Source of the DNA: Nocardioides sp.
GTDB lineage: Bacteria > Actinomycetota > Actinomycetes > Propionibacteriales > Nocardioidaceae
Assembly: GCF_014360585.1 (NCBI RefSeq)
Contig: NZ_JACIXG010000020.1
Span: forward strand, 1 to 64,000
DNA length: 64,000 bases
Reading direction: 5' to 3'
The stretch's first letter is position 1, and each line of letters starts with the position of its first letter. The notes beneath the pieces are model-generated. The model was given only the letters and a program-made list of their open reading frames with translations. It made no database searches and was not told where the DNA came from. The position numbers and the translations under genes were made by a program. This document shows, piece after piece, positions 1 to 9,136 of the stretch.

Positions 1-89
1 GGACGATACGAACGCGCCATGCCCACCAGTATTTCGCGAACCACCGGCCGGGTCACGGACCCGATCGGCGATTTCGCAACAGCCTCCAG

Positions 90-111
90 GTGACCTCAGG
101 ACTCCCACGTC
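90..111. repeat. half of a terminator-like palindrome shared with position 53348
   Basis: These 22 bases differ at one position from the right arm of the hairpin at 53323-53369. Here the matching left arm is absent. It lies just past the 3' end of the minus-strand acyl-CoA dehydrogenase, as the other copy lies at the 3' end of a minus-strand gene. The rest of 1-116 shows no supportable gene. Confidence 0.5.
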
Positions 112-116
112 TCAGC

Positions 117-1274
117 TCACAGGCCCATGTCCTTGGCGATGATCAGCTTCATGACCTCGGAGGTGCCGCCGTAGATGCGGTTGACGCGGTTGTCGGCGTA
201 GAGGCGGGCGATGGGGTATTCGTTCATGTAGCCGTAGCCGCCGTGGAGCTGGAGGCAGCGGTCGACGACGCGGTGCGCGACCTCGGTGCAGAACAGCTTG
301 GCGGAGGCGGCCTCGGCGGCGGTCAGGATGCCGGCGTCCTCGGCCTCGATGGCCCGGTCCACCACGGCCTCGGCGGCGTCGACCTCGGCCTTGCACGCGG
401 CCAGCTCGAACTTGGTGTTCTGGAAGGAGGCGACGGCGGTGCCGAAGACCTTGCGCTCGGCGACGTACTTCTTGGCGAACTCGATCGCGGCCGCGGCCTG
501 TGCGTAGGCGCCGACGGCGATGCCGAGGCGCTCGACCGGGAGGTTCTGGCCGAGGTAGGAGAAGCCCTTGCCGACCTCGCCGAGGACGTCCTCGACCGGG
601 ACGAGCACGTCGGTGAAGGAGAGCTCGGCGGTGTCGGAGACCTTGAGCCCGAGCTTGTCGAGCTTGCGGCCCACCTCGTAGCCCGGCAGCGACGTGTCGA
701 CGGCGAGCAGGGTGATCCCGGCGCGGCGGTCCTCGGAGGTCGCCGATGCGGTGCGGGCGCAGACGATCACCCGGTCGGCGTTGACGCCGCCGGTGATGAA
801 GGTCTTCGCGCCGTTGAGGACGTAGTGCTTGCCGTCCTCGGTGAGCTTGGCGTTGGTCGTCATCCCGGCGAGGTCGGAGCCGGTGCCCGGCTCGGTCATC
901 GCGATCGCCCACATCTCGGACCCGGCGACGAAGCCGGGCATCCAGCGCTCCATCTGCTCCTTGGTGCCGAGGTTGAGAAGATAGGGCAGGCACAGCCCGA
1001 CATGGACGGACGAACCGCCGAAGGAGACACCGGCGCGGGAGAGCTCCTCGGTCATCACGGCGGAGTACTTGAACGACTCGATCCCGGCGCCGCCGTACTC
1101 CTCGGGCACCTGGATGCCCCACACGCCGAGCTCGCCGAGCTTGAGGTAGAAGTCGTGGGGGACGATGCCCGCCTCGTACCACTCGTCGTAGACCGGGGTG
1201 ACCTCCTTCTCGATGAACGAGCGGATGGTCTCGCGGAAGGACTGGTGGTCCTCGGTGTAGATCGTGCGACGCAT
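117..1274 (-). CDS. acyl-CoA dehydrogenase family protein
   Basis: FAD-dependent dehydrogenase of 385 residues, full length for the family, expected to introduce the alpha-beta double bond into an acyl-CoA. The flavin/substrate motif MTEPGTGSDLA lies near residues 126-136, and the C-terminal GGYGYMNEYPIARLYAD...IYGGTSE signature near 345-373. Medium-chain enzymes carry the catalytic Glu in the IYEGT motif; here that position is Gly. E248 in the VERLGIA stretch occupies the isovaleryl/long-chain-type position and is the likely base. ATG 1274 is preceded by AAGGA. It follows the TetR gene by about 45 bases on the same strand, so the two probably form an operon. Substrate unknown; branched-chain or FadE-type acyl-CoA is a guess. 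Confidence 0.93.
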   Translation of the reverse strand: MRRTIYTEDHQSFRETIRSFIEKEVTPVYDEWYEAGIVPHDFYLKLGELGVWGIQVPEEYGGAGIESFKYSAVMTEELSRAGVSFGGSSVHVGLCLPYLLNLGTKEQMERWMPGFVAGSEMWAIAMTEPGTGSDLAGMTTNAKLTEDGKHYVLNGAKTFITGGVNADRVIVCARTASATSEDRRAGITLLAVDTSLPGYEVGRKLDKLGLKVSDTAELSFTDVLVPVEDVLGEVGKGFSYLGQNLPVERLGIAVGAYAQAAAAIEFAKKYVAERKVFGTAVASFQNTKFELAACKAEVDAAEAVVDRAIEAEDAGILTAAEAASAKLFCTEVAHRVVDRCLQLHGGYGYMNEYPIARLYADNRVNRIYGGTSEVMKLIIAKDMGL

Positions 1275-1319
1275 GGATCCTTGCTTTCTTCTAGGGGGCG
1301 CTGGTTGTCGTTCGAGAGA

Positions 1320-1925
1320 TCAGGGGCGGGCGCCGACGACGCGGAGCGCGAGGTCGGCGTAGAAGTCGGCGAGAGCCTCAGGGGTCCAGGAGCCGTCGTC
1401 GCGGTACCACCGGGCCAGGTCGATGCCGAGCGAGAGCAGTGCGGTGGCGGCCTTGGCCGGGTCGGGGGTGTCGAAGTCGCCGCTGCGTACGCCTTCCTCG
1501 ACGATCTCGCGCATGACGGTGTCGATGGCGCGGCGCAGGGCCGCGATCTCGCGCAGGTGCTCGTCGGTCAGCGCGGCGAGCTCGTAGTTGATGACCCGCG
1601 CCGTCGTGTGGGAGCGGGCGTGGAAGAGGACATAGGTGCGTACGGCCGCGGCGACCCGCTCGGCGGCGGTGGCGTCGGCACGGGCCGCGTCGGTGACCGC
1701 CTCGAGGATCACCTCGTGCCCACGCACCGCGATCGCGTGCAGGAGCTCCTCCTTGGAGCGGTGGTGCACGTAGACCGCCGCCGGGCTCAGCCCGGCCGCG
1801 GTGGCGATGTCGCGGGTGCTGGTGCCGTGGAAACCCTTGGCGGAGAAGGCCTGGACCGCCGCGTCGAGCAGACGGGCACGGCTGCGGTCTCCGCGTGCCT
1901 GGGTGCTGGTGCGTACGTCGCTCAT
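1320..1925 (-). CDS. TetR/AcrR family transcriptional regulator
   Basis: 201-residue regulator. The N-terminal TetR helix-turn-helix (residues about 12-58) is clear: RLLDAAVQAFSAKGFHGTSTRDIATAAGLSPAAVYVHHRSKEELL. The C-terminal half is a helical ligand domain of unknown specificity with a W-R-x-D-G-S-W segment near the end. I start it at ATG 1925; an upstream in-frame ATG at 1952 would add only a Gly-rich tail. It is transcribed just ahead of the acyl-CoA dehydrogenase, so by analogy with FadR/KstR-type TetR proteins it may sense an acyl-CoA and control that gene. This is inference. Confidence 0.92.
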   Translation of the reverse strand: MSDVRTSTQARGDRSRARLLDAAVQAFSAKGFHGTSTRDIATAAGLSPAAVYVHHRSKEELLHAIAVRGHEVILEAVTDAARADATAAERVAAAVRTYVLFHARSHTTARVINYELAALTDEHLREIAALRRAIDTVMREIVEEGVRSGDFDTPDPAKAATALLSLGIDLARWYRDDGSWTPEALADFYADLALRVVGARP

Positions 1926-2067
1926 GCCGCCGCCTCCGTAGGGCAGAACCAAGAGTACGGACGCGGCGGCCTGAGGCTTGTGGTCGCTCGCTGTCGCTCG
2001 CTCATGCCATCAGTCTGGCATAAAGGTAAGTGAGCGCTTAGATTCGGCGCGAGAAAACAATGCGAAG

Positions 2068-2532
2068 ATGTTGCTCGTGAGCAATGCGTTGAAGCAAGTA
2101 CTGGTCCTCAACGGCCCCAACCTCGGGCGTCTCGGGAAACGTCAGCCCGAGATCTACGGGCACACCACCCACGACGAGCTCGCCGCGATGTGCGTCGACT
2201 GGGGTCATGCACTCGGCTTCGCGGCGGACGTACGTCAGACCAACCACGAGGGTGACATGGTCGACTGGCTCAACGACGCGGCCGACAAGGAGATCCCGGT
2301 CGTGCTCAACGCCGCCGCCTGGACCCACTACTCCTACGCCATCTACGACGCCTGCGCGCAGCTGACCGCTCCGCTGGTCGAGGTGCACATCTCCGACCCG
2401 TCCCAGCGCCCCGAGGTCTTCCGGCACACCAGCGTCGTCACCGAGCACGCGGTGGCGGTCGTGGCGGGCAAGGGGATCGACGGCTATCGCGAGGCGCTCG
2501 AGGTCGTCGCCGCGAAGATCGGCCGTGCGTGA
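2068..2532 (+). CDS. aroQ: type II 3-dehydroquinate dehydratase (AroQ-like)
   Basis: Shikimate-pathway enzyme converting 3-dehydroquinate to 3-dehydroshikimate; 154 residues. NGPNLGRLGKRQPEIYG carries the active-site Tyr. The usual NPGAxTHTSxAxxDA appears as LNAAAWTHYSYAIYDA, and SNxxAREEFRHHS as SDPSQRPEVFRHTS. The catalytic Tyr and His and the FRH motif are kept, but the surroundings are more divergent than in typical AroQ, so altered specificity is possible. Start ATG 2068 chosen; GTG 2077 is an equally plausible start. It sits upstream of efp and nusB, as aroQ often does in actinobacteria. Confidence 0.85.
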   Translation: MLLVSNALKQVLVLNGPNLGRLGKRQPEIYGHTTHDELAAMCVDWGHALGFAADVRQTNHEGDMVDWLNDAADKEIPVVLNAAAWTHYSYAIYDACAQLTAPLVEVHISDPSQRPEVFRHTSVVTEHAVAVVAGKGIDGYREALEVVAAKIGRA

Positions 2533-2593
2533 ATGAGCGTCAGCGAGTGAGCCATCAGTGCGGCGGCGGATTGGGTGGGCGTACGTCTCGTTG

Positions 2594-2599
2594 ACTAGG
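2594..2599 (+). promoter_or_regulatory. probable -10 element of the efp-nusB promoter
   Basis: TAGGAT in the aroQ-efp gap would start transcription near 2606, leaving a leader of about 80 bases. That leader contains a short GC hairpin (about 2605-2622). No clear -35. Confidence 0.4.
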
Positions 2600-2686
2600 A
2601 TTCCCCGAGGCCCATCGGGCCCCAGGAACATTGACAATGAAGCCTGCATCGGTGCAGGTCACAGAGACGAAGGCTGACGGACGGTT

Positions 2687-3253
2687 ATGGCGACGACGAA
2701 CGACCTCAAGAACGGCATGGTGCTGAAGCTCGAGGGCCAGCTCTGGCAGGTGGTCGAGTTCCAACACGTGAAGCCCGGCAAGGGTCCGGCCTTCGTCCGC
2801 ACCAAGATGAAGAACGTCGAGTCGGGCAAGAACGTCGACAAGACCTTCAACGCCGGCACCAAGGTCGAGACCGCCACGGTCGACCGCCGCTCGTTCCAGT
2901 ACCTCTACAACGACGGCACCAACTTCGTCTTCATGGACGTCGCAGACTTCGACCAGGTCGAGGTCACCCCGGAGATCATCGGCGACGGCGCCGGCTTCCT
3001 CCTGGAGAACCAGGAGGTCATCCTGGCCACCAACGAGGGTCGCGTGCTCTTCGTCGAGCTCCCGCCGTCGGTCGAGCTCGTCATCTCCTACACCGAGCCC
3101 GGCGTCATGGGTGACTCGGCCACCGGCCGCACCAAGCCGGCAACCCTCGAGACCGGCGCCGAGATCCAGGTGCCGCTCTTCATCGAGCAGGGCGAGAAGA
3201 TCAAGGTCGACACCCGCGACGGTGGCTCCTACCTCTCCCGCGTCAAGGGCTGA
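2687..3253 (+). CDS. efp: elongation factor P
   Basis: Translation factor that relieves ribosome stalling at polyproline stretches; 188 residues, standard length. It has the three-domain EF-P layout: an N-terminal KOW-like domain with the tip loop [14 protein letters not shown], where K32 is the functional lysine equivalent to the modified K34 of E. coli, then two OB-fold domains ending in [16 protein letters not shown]. No EpmA or other modification enzyme is nearby. Actinobacterial EF-Ps of this loop type are thought to work unmodified. nusB follows after 3 bases, so the two are co-transcribed. Several proline-rich proteins in this window (for example the MinD-like ATPase at 3843) are plausible clients. 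Confidence 0.97.
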   Translation: MATTNDLKNGMVLKLEGQLWQVVEFQHVKPGKGPAFVRTKMKNVESGKNVDKTFNAGTKVETATVDRRSFQYLYNDGTNFVFMDVADFDQVEVTPEIIGDGAGFLLENQEVILATNEGRVLFVELPPSVELVISYTEPGVMGDSATGRTKPATLETGAEIQVPLFIEQGEKIKVDTRDGGSYLSRVKG

Positions 3254-3256
3254 CCT

Positions 3257-3670
3257 GTGGCTCACGTCGCGACCGCACGGTCCAAGGCCCGCAAGCGGGC
3301 CCTGGACCTGCTCTTCGCCGCCGAGGCGCGGGGTCTCTCCGCCGGTGACCTGCTCGACCAGCAGATCGGCGAGGGCCAGGTTCCCAACAACCCGTTCACG
3401 GTCAAGCTCGTCCGTGGTGTGGTCGCCGAGTCCGAGCGGATCGACGCCCTGATCTCCGGCCACGCCCACGACTGGACACTGACCCGGATGCCGGCGGTCG
3501 ACCGCAACGTCCTGCGCATCGGTGTCTGGGAGCTCCTCGATGGCGATGTCGCCGCCGAGGTCGCGATCAGCGAGGCGACCGCCCTGGTGACCGAGCTCTC
3601 GACCGACGACTCGCCGTCCTTCGTCAACGGCGTGCTCGCCGCGGTCGCGAAGGATCTCCCCAAGGCCTGA
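3257..3670 (+). CDS. nusB: transcription antitermination factor NusB
   Basis: 137-residue all-helical NusB, which binds boxA RNA with NusE (S10) to promote rRNA antitermination. The N-terminal RSKARKRALDLLFAAEARG and the C-terminal RNVLRIGVWELL...ISEATALVTELSTDDSPSFVNGVLAAV match the family along its whole length. GTG 3257 follows the efp stop by 3 bases, giving the common actinobacterial efp-nusB pair. Confidence 0.96.
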   Translation: MAHVATARSKARKRALDLLFAAEARGLSAGDLLDQQIGEGQVPNNPFTVKLVRGVVAESERIDALISGHAHDWTLTRMPAVDRNVLRIGVWELLDGDVAAEVAISEATALVTELSTDDSPSFVNGVLAAVAKDLPKA

Positions 3671-3842
3671 TCAGCGCGAGACGTACGCCTGTCCTGGACC
3701 GTTCCGGGCGGGCGTGCCGTCATTTCAGGGTGCGGCACGACGCGTCTGTTTTCCGGTTATCGACGATTGCTTCGGTCGGGACCGTATGTTTGGACCCAAG
3801 GCTGAGATGGGCCGCCAACCAGACCCGTATTTCGGAGAGCGC

Positions 3843-5078
3843 ATGACGCAGGAGAACAACCCCTATGACGAGCCGGACTCGCGCACCCGGCCGACCGGCG
3901 CACCCTCACACTGGGTGACACCGCCGCCTCCGCCGGGCTCGGCGGGACAGCCGCCGCAGCCCTCGCGGCCGGACCCCGGCGGGCCGCAGACCAACCCCAA
4001 TGCCCAGCCCTATTCTCATGTCGACCCGAGTCAGGAGGCGACTCGCATCACCAACCCACAGGTCACCTCGACGCCCGCCCCGCCGGCCGCGCCCGCTCCA
4101 TCTGGCGCAGTGCCGCCGCCCCCGGGCCCCCACGGGCAGGAAGTCCCCACCGCGACCGACTTCCTCGACCGGCGCGCCGAATCGGCCGGGTTCGGCCCCG
4201 CGACCTGGGGCTGGCGAGGTGCGGTTCGGAAGATGTCCGGCGGGCTGATCAGCCCGCCGATGGGCGCCGCCGAGGTCGCCTTCGAGCAGGACCGGGCGAT
4301 GATCCAGCGCGACTTCGACGGACCTCGCACCATCTGCTTCATCAACCCCAAGGGCGGCGCCGCCAAGACCACCGGCGTGCTCGCCGCCGGCTACACCTTC
4401 GGCACCGTACGTGGCGGGGGGATCGTGGCCTGGGACAACAACGAGACCCGCGGCACACTCGGCATCCGCGGCATGCGGAGCACCCACCGCAACACCACCC
4501 GCGAGCTGCTCGACAACCTGGCCGCGTTCAACAACGTCTACCAGTCCCGGATCGGTGACCTGGGTGCCTTCGTACGCTCCCAGGGCGATGCCCACTTCGA
4601 CGTGCTCGCCTCCGACGAGCGTCCTGACGTCACCGGTCAGATCCATGCCGACGACTTCGCGCAGGTCCACCAGCTGCTGGAGCGCTTCTACAAGGTGATC
4701 CTGGTCGACACCGGTAACAACATGCGCGCCGAGAACTGGCTGGCCGCCGCCGACACCGCCGATCTGCTGGTGGTGACCTCGACGGTGCGCGAGGACACCG
4801 GCTACAGCGGACTGTGGATGCTCGACGCCCTCCAGGAGTCCGGCTACGCCGACCTCAAGCTGAAGACGATCACCGTGCTCTCCGACCCGTCCCCGAAGGT
4901 CGACACCAACCTGGCCCGCGACCTCACCGAGGTCTACCAGCAGCGCACCAGAGGGGTCTACCGGGTCCCGTTCGACCCGGTGCTCGTCGCCGGGTCCACG
5001 GTGCAGTACTCCCAGCTCTCGGAGGAGACCAAGATGTCGTGGCTGAAGGCCTGCGCTGGGATGGCGCACGCGCTGTAG
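3843..5078 (+). CDS. MinD/ParA-like ATPase with proline-rich N-terminus
   Basis: 411 residues. Roughly the first 120 are low-complexity and rich in Pro, Gly, Ala and Gln; the remainder is a SIMIBI P-loop domain. The deviant Walker A is INPKGGAAKTTG (about residue 166-177), where ParA/MinD usually have KGGVGKT. A Walker-B-like VILVDTGNNM follows, then LLVVTSTVREDTGYSGLWMLDAL. The arrangement (disordered Pro-rich N-terminus plus MinD domain) resembles the EspI-type proteins of type VII secretion loci, but no ESX gene is seen here, so the role (polar localisation, partitioning or secretion) is open. ATG 3843 has GGAG nine bases upstream; earlier in-frame starts lack support. Confidence 0.8.
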   Translation: MTQENNPYDEPDSRTRPTGAPSHWVTPPPPPGSAGQPPQPSRPDPGGPQTNPNAQPYSHVDPSQEATRITNPQVTSTPAPPAAPAPSGAVPPPPGPHGQEVPTATDFLDRRAESAGFGPATWGWRGAVRKMSGGLISPPMGAAEVAFEQDRAMIQRDFDGPRTICFINPKGGAAKTTGVLAAGYTFGTVRGGGIVAWDNNETRGTLGIRGMRSTHRNTTRELLDNLAAFNNVYQSRIGDLGAFVRSQGDAHFDVLASDERPDVTGQIHADDFAQVHQLLERFYKVILVDTGNNMRAENWLAAADTADLLVVTSTVREDTGYSGLWMLDALQESGYADLKLKTITVLSDPSPKVDTNLARDLTEVYQQRTRGVYRVPFDPVLVAGSTVQYSQLSEETKMSWLKACAGMAHAL

Positions 5079-5130
5079 CTTGTGAGACTGCTCCGCAATC
5101 CGCGCGCGGCCGGCGAGGGGGACGGGGCGG

Positions 5131-5136
5131 TAGCGT
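5131..5136 (+). promoter_or_regulatory. -10 element for leaderless start at 5144
   Basis: TAGCGT ends 7 bases before ATG 5144 and no ribosome-binding site is present, so the transcript probably begins at the start codon. Confidence 0.5.
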
Positions 5137-5143
5137 CTTCCCC

Positions 5144-6163
5144 ATGCGTGCAGTGGTCTACTCCGAGAACGGTCCCTCCTCCGCCATGCGTCTGACCGAG
5201 CGCCCGGTGCCGAAGCCCGGCCCCGGCGAGGTCCTGGTCAGGCTGGTGCGGGCGGGGGTCAACCCGACCGACTGGAAGGTGCGCGCCGGCCTGAGCGGGA
5301 CGCTCAGCACTCCGGAGGCGACTCCGGGTCAGGACGGCGCCGGGGTGGTCGAGGAGATCGGCGAGGGGGTGAGCACCCACGTCGTCGGGCAGCAGGTCTG
5401 GCTCTACATGGCCCAGCACGGGTCGGCGTGGGGGACGGCCGCCGAGTACGTCACCGTGCCGGCCCGCAAGGCGGTCGAGCTGCCCGCGGGCGCGTCCTTC
5501 GACCTCGGCGCCTCGCTCGGGGTCCCGGCGATGACCGCCCATCGGGCGCTCACCTCAGGAGCCGTGGCGCGAGTGGCCCCGGGGTCGTTCAGCGGGCTCA
5601 CCATCCTGGTCCACGGGGGTGCCGGAGCCGTCGGGAACGCCGCGATCCAGCTGGCCGTGTGGGCGGGGGCGACGGTGATCACCACGATCAGCTCCGCGGA
5701 GAAGGCCGCGCTGGCGAAGGCCGCCGGCGCACACCACATCGTCAACTACCGCGAGGTGGGTCTCGACCACCTCGGGAAGGCGATCCGGGAGATCGCGCCC
5801 GACGGCGTCGACCAGATCGTCGAGGTCGCGCCAGCGGTCAACAACGACGTGGACCGAGCAGTCATCGCCAACCGCGGCACGATCGCCATCTACGCCAACA
5901 ACGGCGGCGACGAGCTCACGATGCCCCTGCGGGCGACCTTCTCGCTCAACCTGCGCTACCAGTTCATCCAGCTCTACGGCGTCGAGGAGACGCAGATCCG
6001 GGCCGCGGCTGACGACGTCACCGCCGCCGTGGCGGCAGGGGCCCTGCAGGTGGGTCAGGAGGCCGGCGTACCTCTTCACCACTATCGGCTCGAGGAGACC
6101 GCCGCCGCCCACGACGCGGTCGAGGCGGGCGCCGTCGGGAAAGTGCTGATCGACCTGGAGTGA
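5144..6163 (+). CDS. NADPH:quinone reductase-type oxidoreductase (zinc-free MDR family)
   Basis: 339-residue medium-chain dehydrogenase/reductase. The N-terminal GroES-like domain starts MRAVVYSENGPSSAMRL and lacks the structural zinc cysteines. The Rossmann nucleotide-binding motif VHGGAGAVGNAAIQLA (about 156-171) is followed by a segment resembling NADPH-dependent quinone reductases. The C-terminus VEAGAVGKVLIDLE is typical. Likely reduces quinones or alpha,beta-unsaturated carbonyls; the substrate is not inferable. The open frame extends upstream, but ATG 5144 matches the family N-terminus and has a leaderless-type promoter. Confidence 0.9.
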   Translation: MRAVVYSENGPSSAMRLTERPVPKPGPGEVLVRLVRAGVNPTDWKVRAGLSGTLSTPEATPGQDGAGVVEEIGEGVSTHVVGQQVWLYMAQHGSAWGTAAEYVTVPARKAVELPAGASFDLGASLGVPAMTAHRALTSGAVARVAPGSFSGLTILVHGGAGAVGNAAIQLAVWAGATVITTISSAEKAALAKAAGAHHIVNYREVGLDHLGKAIREIAPDGVDQIVEVAPAVNNDVDRAVIANRGTIAIYANNGGDELTMPLRATFSLNLRYQFIQLYGVEETQIRAAADDVTAAVAAGALQVGQEAGVPLHHYRLEETAAAHDAVEAGAVGKVLIDLE

Positions 6164-6166
6164 GGA

Positions 6167-6172
6167 TAGTGT
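6167..6172 (+). promoter_or_regulatory. -10 element of the pyrRBC operon
   Basis: TAGTGT lies 8 bases before the conserved leader that begins at 6180, so transcription would start almost exactly at the first base of the PyrR-responsive leader. Confidence 0.5.
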
Positions 6173-6179
6173 GGCCGCG

Positions 6180-6216
6180 ATCCTTTAACGAGCCGTCCCG
6201 TGAGGCGGAGAAGGAG
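6180..6216 (+). promoter_or_regulatory. PyrR-binding RNA leader of pyrR
   Basis: The leader contains GTCCCGTGAGGCGG, which matches the PyrR binding-loop consensus (GUCC-n-GnGAGG-C/U) and can fold as a CCGTC/GGCGG stem around CCGTGA. AGAAGGAG, the ribosome-binding site of pyrR, follows directly. The same element recurs at 16073-16108 before carA. In Mycobacterium smegmatis PyrR represses translation through such a hairpin; UMP-dependent translational repression is the expected mechanism. There is no U-run, so attenuation is less likely. Confidence 0.82.
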
Positions 6217-6224
6217 ACCTGACC

Positions 6225-6815
6225 TTGTCTGAGCCTGCCCCTGAGCGTGTGTCCGACCCGTCCGCCGACGGCCGTGTCGTGCTCGACGCCCGTGACATCT
6301 CCCGGGCGCTGACCCGGATCTCCCACGAGATCCTGGAGCGCAACCGCGACGCGGAGGATCTGGTCCTCCTCGGTCTGCACACCCGCGGCGTGCCGTTGGC
6401 GCGGCGGATCGCCGCGCGGATCGAGGCCGCCGAGGGCCATCCGGTGGCCCACGGCGCGCTCGACGTCACGATGTACCGCGACGACCTGCGCACCCACCCG
6501 ACCCGGGCCCCGCACCATACCGAGATCCCACCCGTCGGCATCGACGGCAAGACAGTCGTGCTTGTCGACGACGTGCTCTTCTCCGGCCGCACCGTCCGCG
6601 CCGCGCTCGACGCGCTGGCCGACTACGGCCGTCCCGCCGTCGTACGTCTGGCTGTTCTCGTCGACCGCGGCCACCGGCAGCTGCCCATCCGGGCCGACCA
6701 TGTCGGCAAGAACCTCCCCACGGCGCGCTCCGAGCGGGTCGGGCTGAGCCTGGAGGAGACCGACGGCATCGACGAGGTACGCATCGTCGAGCTCGAAGGG
6801 GTGACGACGGCATGA
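6225..6815 (+). CDS. pyrR: bifunctional pyr operon regulator / uracil phosphoribosyltransferase PyrR
   Basis: 196 residues. PyrR binds the pyr leader RNA in response to UMP and has weak uracil phosphoribosyltransferase activity. The PRPP-binding motif [22 protein letters not shown] (about 108-129) is intact, as is the PyrR-specific segment [12 protein letters not shown]...[20 protein letters not shown] 6225 is chosen because it sits 8 bases after AGAAGGAG of the regulatory leader. The stop overlaps the pyrB start (ATGA), giving a coupled pyrR-pyrB-pyrC operon. Confidence 0.96.
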   Translation: MSEPAPERVSDPSADGRVVLDARDISRALTRISHEILERNRDAEDLVLLGLHTRGVPLARRIAARIEAAEGHPVAHGALDVTMYRDDLRTHPTRAPHHTEIPPVGIDGKTVVLVDDVLFSGRTVRAALDALADYGRPAVVRLAVLVDRGHRQLPIRADHVGKNLPTARSERVGLSLEETDGIDEVRIVELEGVTTA

Positions 6816-7753
6816 CCCGTCATCTGCTGTCCATCGACGACGTGAACGCTGAGGAGATCCAGCAGCTCTTCGCGACCGCCGCCGAGATGCACGACGTCCA
6901 GAAGCGCGAGGTCAAGAAGCTCCCGGCGCTGCGCGGGCGCACCGTGATCAACCTGTTCTTCGAGGACTCCACCCGCACTCGGTCCTCCTTCGAGATCGCC
7001 GGGAAGTGGCTCTCGGCCGACGTGATCAACCTGTCCGCGAAGGGCTCCTCGGCCTCCAAGGGCGAGTCGTTGCGCGACACCGTGCTGACCGTGACCGCGA
7101 TGGGGGTCGACGGTCTGGTGATGCGTCATTCGGCCTCCGGCGCCGCCCACCAGGTCGCGGGCTGGCTCGACATCCCCGTCGTCAACGCCGGCGACGGGAC
7201 CCACGAGCACCCGACCCAGGCGCTGCTCGACGGTTACACCCTCCAGCGCCAGCTCGGTGGACCCGGCTCGCTGGAGGGCAAGCGGATCGCGATCGTCGGC
7301 GACCTGACCCACTCGCGGGTCTTTCGGTCCAACGTGAAGTCGCTGACCAAGCTCGGCGCGTCCGTGGTCGCTGTGGCCCCGCCCACGCTGATGCCCTCGG
7401 GCGTGGCCGACTGGTCCAAGGCCGAGGGCTTCGCAACCTCGTACCACCTGGACGACGTGCTGCCGGAGGCCGACGCGGTGATGATGCTGCGCGTCCAGCG
7501 AGAGCGGATGAGCGGTGGTTTCTTCCCGACCTCGCGGGAGTACACGGTCGGCTACGGGCTCACCCGTCAGCGGCTGGGAATGCTGCGCGAAGGCGCGCCG
7601 ATCCTGCACCCCGGGCCGATGAACCGCGGCCTGGAGATCTCTCCCGAGGCTGCCGACGCCGCCTCCTCACGGATCCTCGACCAGGTCTCCGCCGGGGTCG
7701 CGATCCGGATGTCCGTCCTCTACCACCTGCTTGCCGGCGAGGAGTCCGCATGA
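6812..7753 (+). CDS. pyrB: aspartate carbamoyltransferase catalytic subunit
   Basis: 313 residues, full length. Forms N-carbamoyl-aspartate from carbamoyl phosphate and aspartate. The carbamoyl-phosphate motif [15 protein letters not shown] (about 50-64), [11 protein letters not shown] and [11 protein letters not shown] are all present. No PyrI regulatory subunit is seen; actinobacterial enzymes usually lack one. It overlaps pyrR by 4 bases upstream and pyrC by 4 bases downstream. Its carbamoyl-phosphate supply (carAB) lies 8 kb away behind a second PyrR leader. Confidence 0.97.
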   Translation: MTRHLLSIDDVNAEEIQQLFATAAEMHDVQKREVKKLPALRGRTVINLFFEDSTRTRSSFEIAGKWLSADVINLSAKGSSASKGESLRDTVLTVTAMGVDGLVMRHSASGAAHQVAGWLDIPVVNAGDGTHEHPTQALLDGYTLQRQLGGPGSLEGKRIAIVGDLTHSRVFRSNVKSLTKLGASVVAVAPPTLMPSGVADWSKAEGFATSYHLDDVLPEADAVMMLRVQRERMSGGFFPTSREYTVGYGLTRQRLGMLREGAPILHPGPMNRGLEISPEAADAASSRILDQVSAGVAIRMSVLYHLLAGEESA

Positions 7754-9045
7754 GTCTGTTGATCAAGGGTGCCTCCGTCCTCGGTGCCGAGCCGACCGAT
7801 GTGTACGTCGAGGGGGGAGTGATCCGGGAGATCGGCTCGCTCTCGACGGATGTCGTCGCTGACGAGGTGGTCGACGCCGCCGGCCTCGTCCTCCTCCCCG
7901 GGCTGGTCGATCTGCACACCCACCTGCGCCAGCCGGGCCGCGAGGACGCCGAGACGGTGGCCTCGGGGGCGGCGGCTGCCGCCGCCGGTGGCTACACCGC
8001 GGTGCTCGCGATGGCCAACACCTCGCCGGTCACCGACACGGCCGAGGCCGCGGTCTCGGTGTGGGAGCTCGGTCGCGAGGCAGGACTGGCCGACGTCTTC
8101 CCGGTCGGGGCGGTGACCAAGGGCCTGGCCGGCGAGGAGCTCGCCGAGCTGTCCCTGATGAACCGCTCCCGGGCCGGCGTCAAGGTCTTCTCCGACGACG
8201 GCCGCTGCGTCTCGGACCCGCGGGTGATGCGACGGGCGCTGGAGTACGTCAAGGCGTTCGGCGGCGTGATCTCCCAGCACTCCCAGGATCCTTCGCTCGC
8301 GCCGTACGGCTCGGCCTGCTGCCACGAGGGGGAGCTCTCCGGGCGGCTCGGTCTTCCCGGTTGGCCGGGTGTCGCCGAAGAGGTCATCGTCGCCCGTGAC
8401 GTGATGCTCGCGCGTCACACCGGCTCGCGCGTCCACGTCGCCCACGCCTCCACCGCCGGCACCGTCGAGGTGCTCCGCTGGGCGAAGGCCCAGGCGGAGA
8501 AGGACGGCAGCTGGGCGGTCACCGCTGAGGTCACCCCGCACCACCTGCTGCTGACCACCGACCTGCTCGCCGGCTACGACCCGACCTTCAAGGTCAACCC
8601 GCCGCTGCGTCCGGCGGAGGACGTCGAGGCGCTGCGCGCGGCGCTGTCCGACGGCACCATCGACGCGGTCGCCACCGACCATGCCCCGCACGCGCGTCAG
8701 GACAAGGAGCACGCCTTCGTCGACGCCGCCTTCGGGATGCTCGGGCTCGAGGAGGCGCTCTCGGTCGTCTCGACCGTGATGGTCTCCTCCGGGCTGCTGG
8801 ACTGGTCCGGGGTCGCCCGGGTCATGTCCACGACCCCGGCCCGGATCGCGGGTCTCGAGGGTCATGGCCGCCCGATCGCGGTCGGCGAGCCGGCCAACCT
8901 GACCCTGCTCGACCCGGCTGCGACCTACGTCGTGGACCGGGATCGGTCCTTGTCGCTCTCGCGCAACAATCCGTGGCACGACCGCAAGCTGACCGGCCGC
9001 GTGGTGGCCACGTTCCTGCGGGGGAAGCGAACCTTCGCCGGCTAG
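7750..9045 (+). CDS. pyrC: dihydroorotase
   Basis: 431-residue class I amidohydrolase cyclising N-carbamoyl-aspartate to dihydroorotate. Metal ligands are seen in [13 protein letters not shown] (about 54-66), [24 protein letters not shown] and [16 protein letters not shown] 7750 overlaps the pyrB stop (ATGA), although the frame is open far upstream. Three copies of a ctagttccgg-like unit cluster at the stop codon (9041-9061), a small slippage duplication. A perfect hairpin at 9079-9114 probably ends the operon. Confidence 0.97.
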   Translation: MSLLIKGASVLGAEPTDVYVEGGVIREIGSLSTDVVADEVVDAAGLVLLPGLVDLHTHLRQPGREDAETVASGAAAAAAGGYTAVLAMANTSPVTDTAEAAVSVWELGREAGLADVFPVGAVTKGLAGEELAELSLMNRSRAGVKVFSDDGRCVSDPRVMRRALEYVKAFGGVISQHSQDPSLAPYGSACCHEGELSGRLGLPGWPGVAEEVIVARDVMLARHTGSRVHVAHASTAGTVEVLRWAKAQAEKDGSWAVTAEVTPHHLLLTTDLLAGYDPTFKVNPPLRPAEDVEALRAALSDGTIDAVATDHAPHARQDKEHAFVDAAFGMLGLEEALSVVSTVMVSSGLLDWSGVARVMSTTPARIAGLEGHGRPIAVGEPANLTLLDPAATYVVDRDRSLSLSRNNPWHDRKLTGRVVATFLRGKRTFAG

Positions 9046-9078
9046 TTCCGGCTAGTTCCGGCCCAACGACATGCGGCG

Positions 9079-9114
9079 TACGGGAGTGAAAGAAGCTTTT
9101 CTTTCACTCCCGTA
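9079..9114. terminator. perfect 16-bp hairpin after pyrC
   Basis: Arms of 16 bases pair perfectly around a GCTT loop; the centre is rich in A and T. There is no pure T-run, but the 3' arm begins with TTCTTTC. It can act as a terminator for pyrRBC and lies directly before the promoter at 9123. Confidence 0.6.
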
Positions 9115-9122
9115 GGTATGGA

Positions 9123-9128
9123 TAGGCT
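9123..9128 (+). promoter_or_regulatory. -10 element for leaderless start at 9137
   Basis: TAGGCT ends 8 bases before ATG 9137; no Shine-Dalgarno sequence. Confidence 0.5.
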
Positions 9129-9136
9129 CCACCGCC

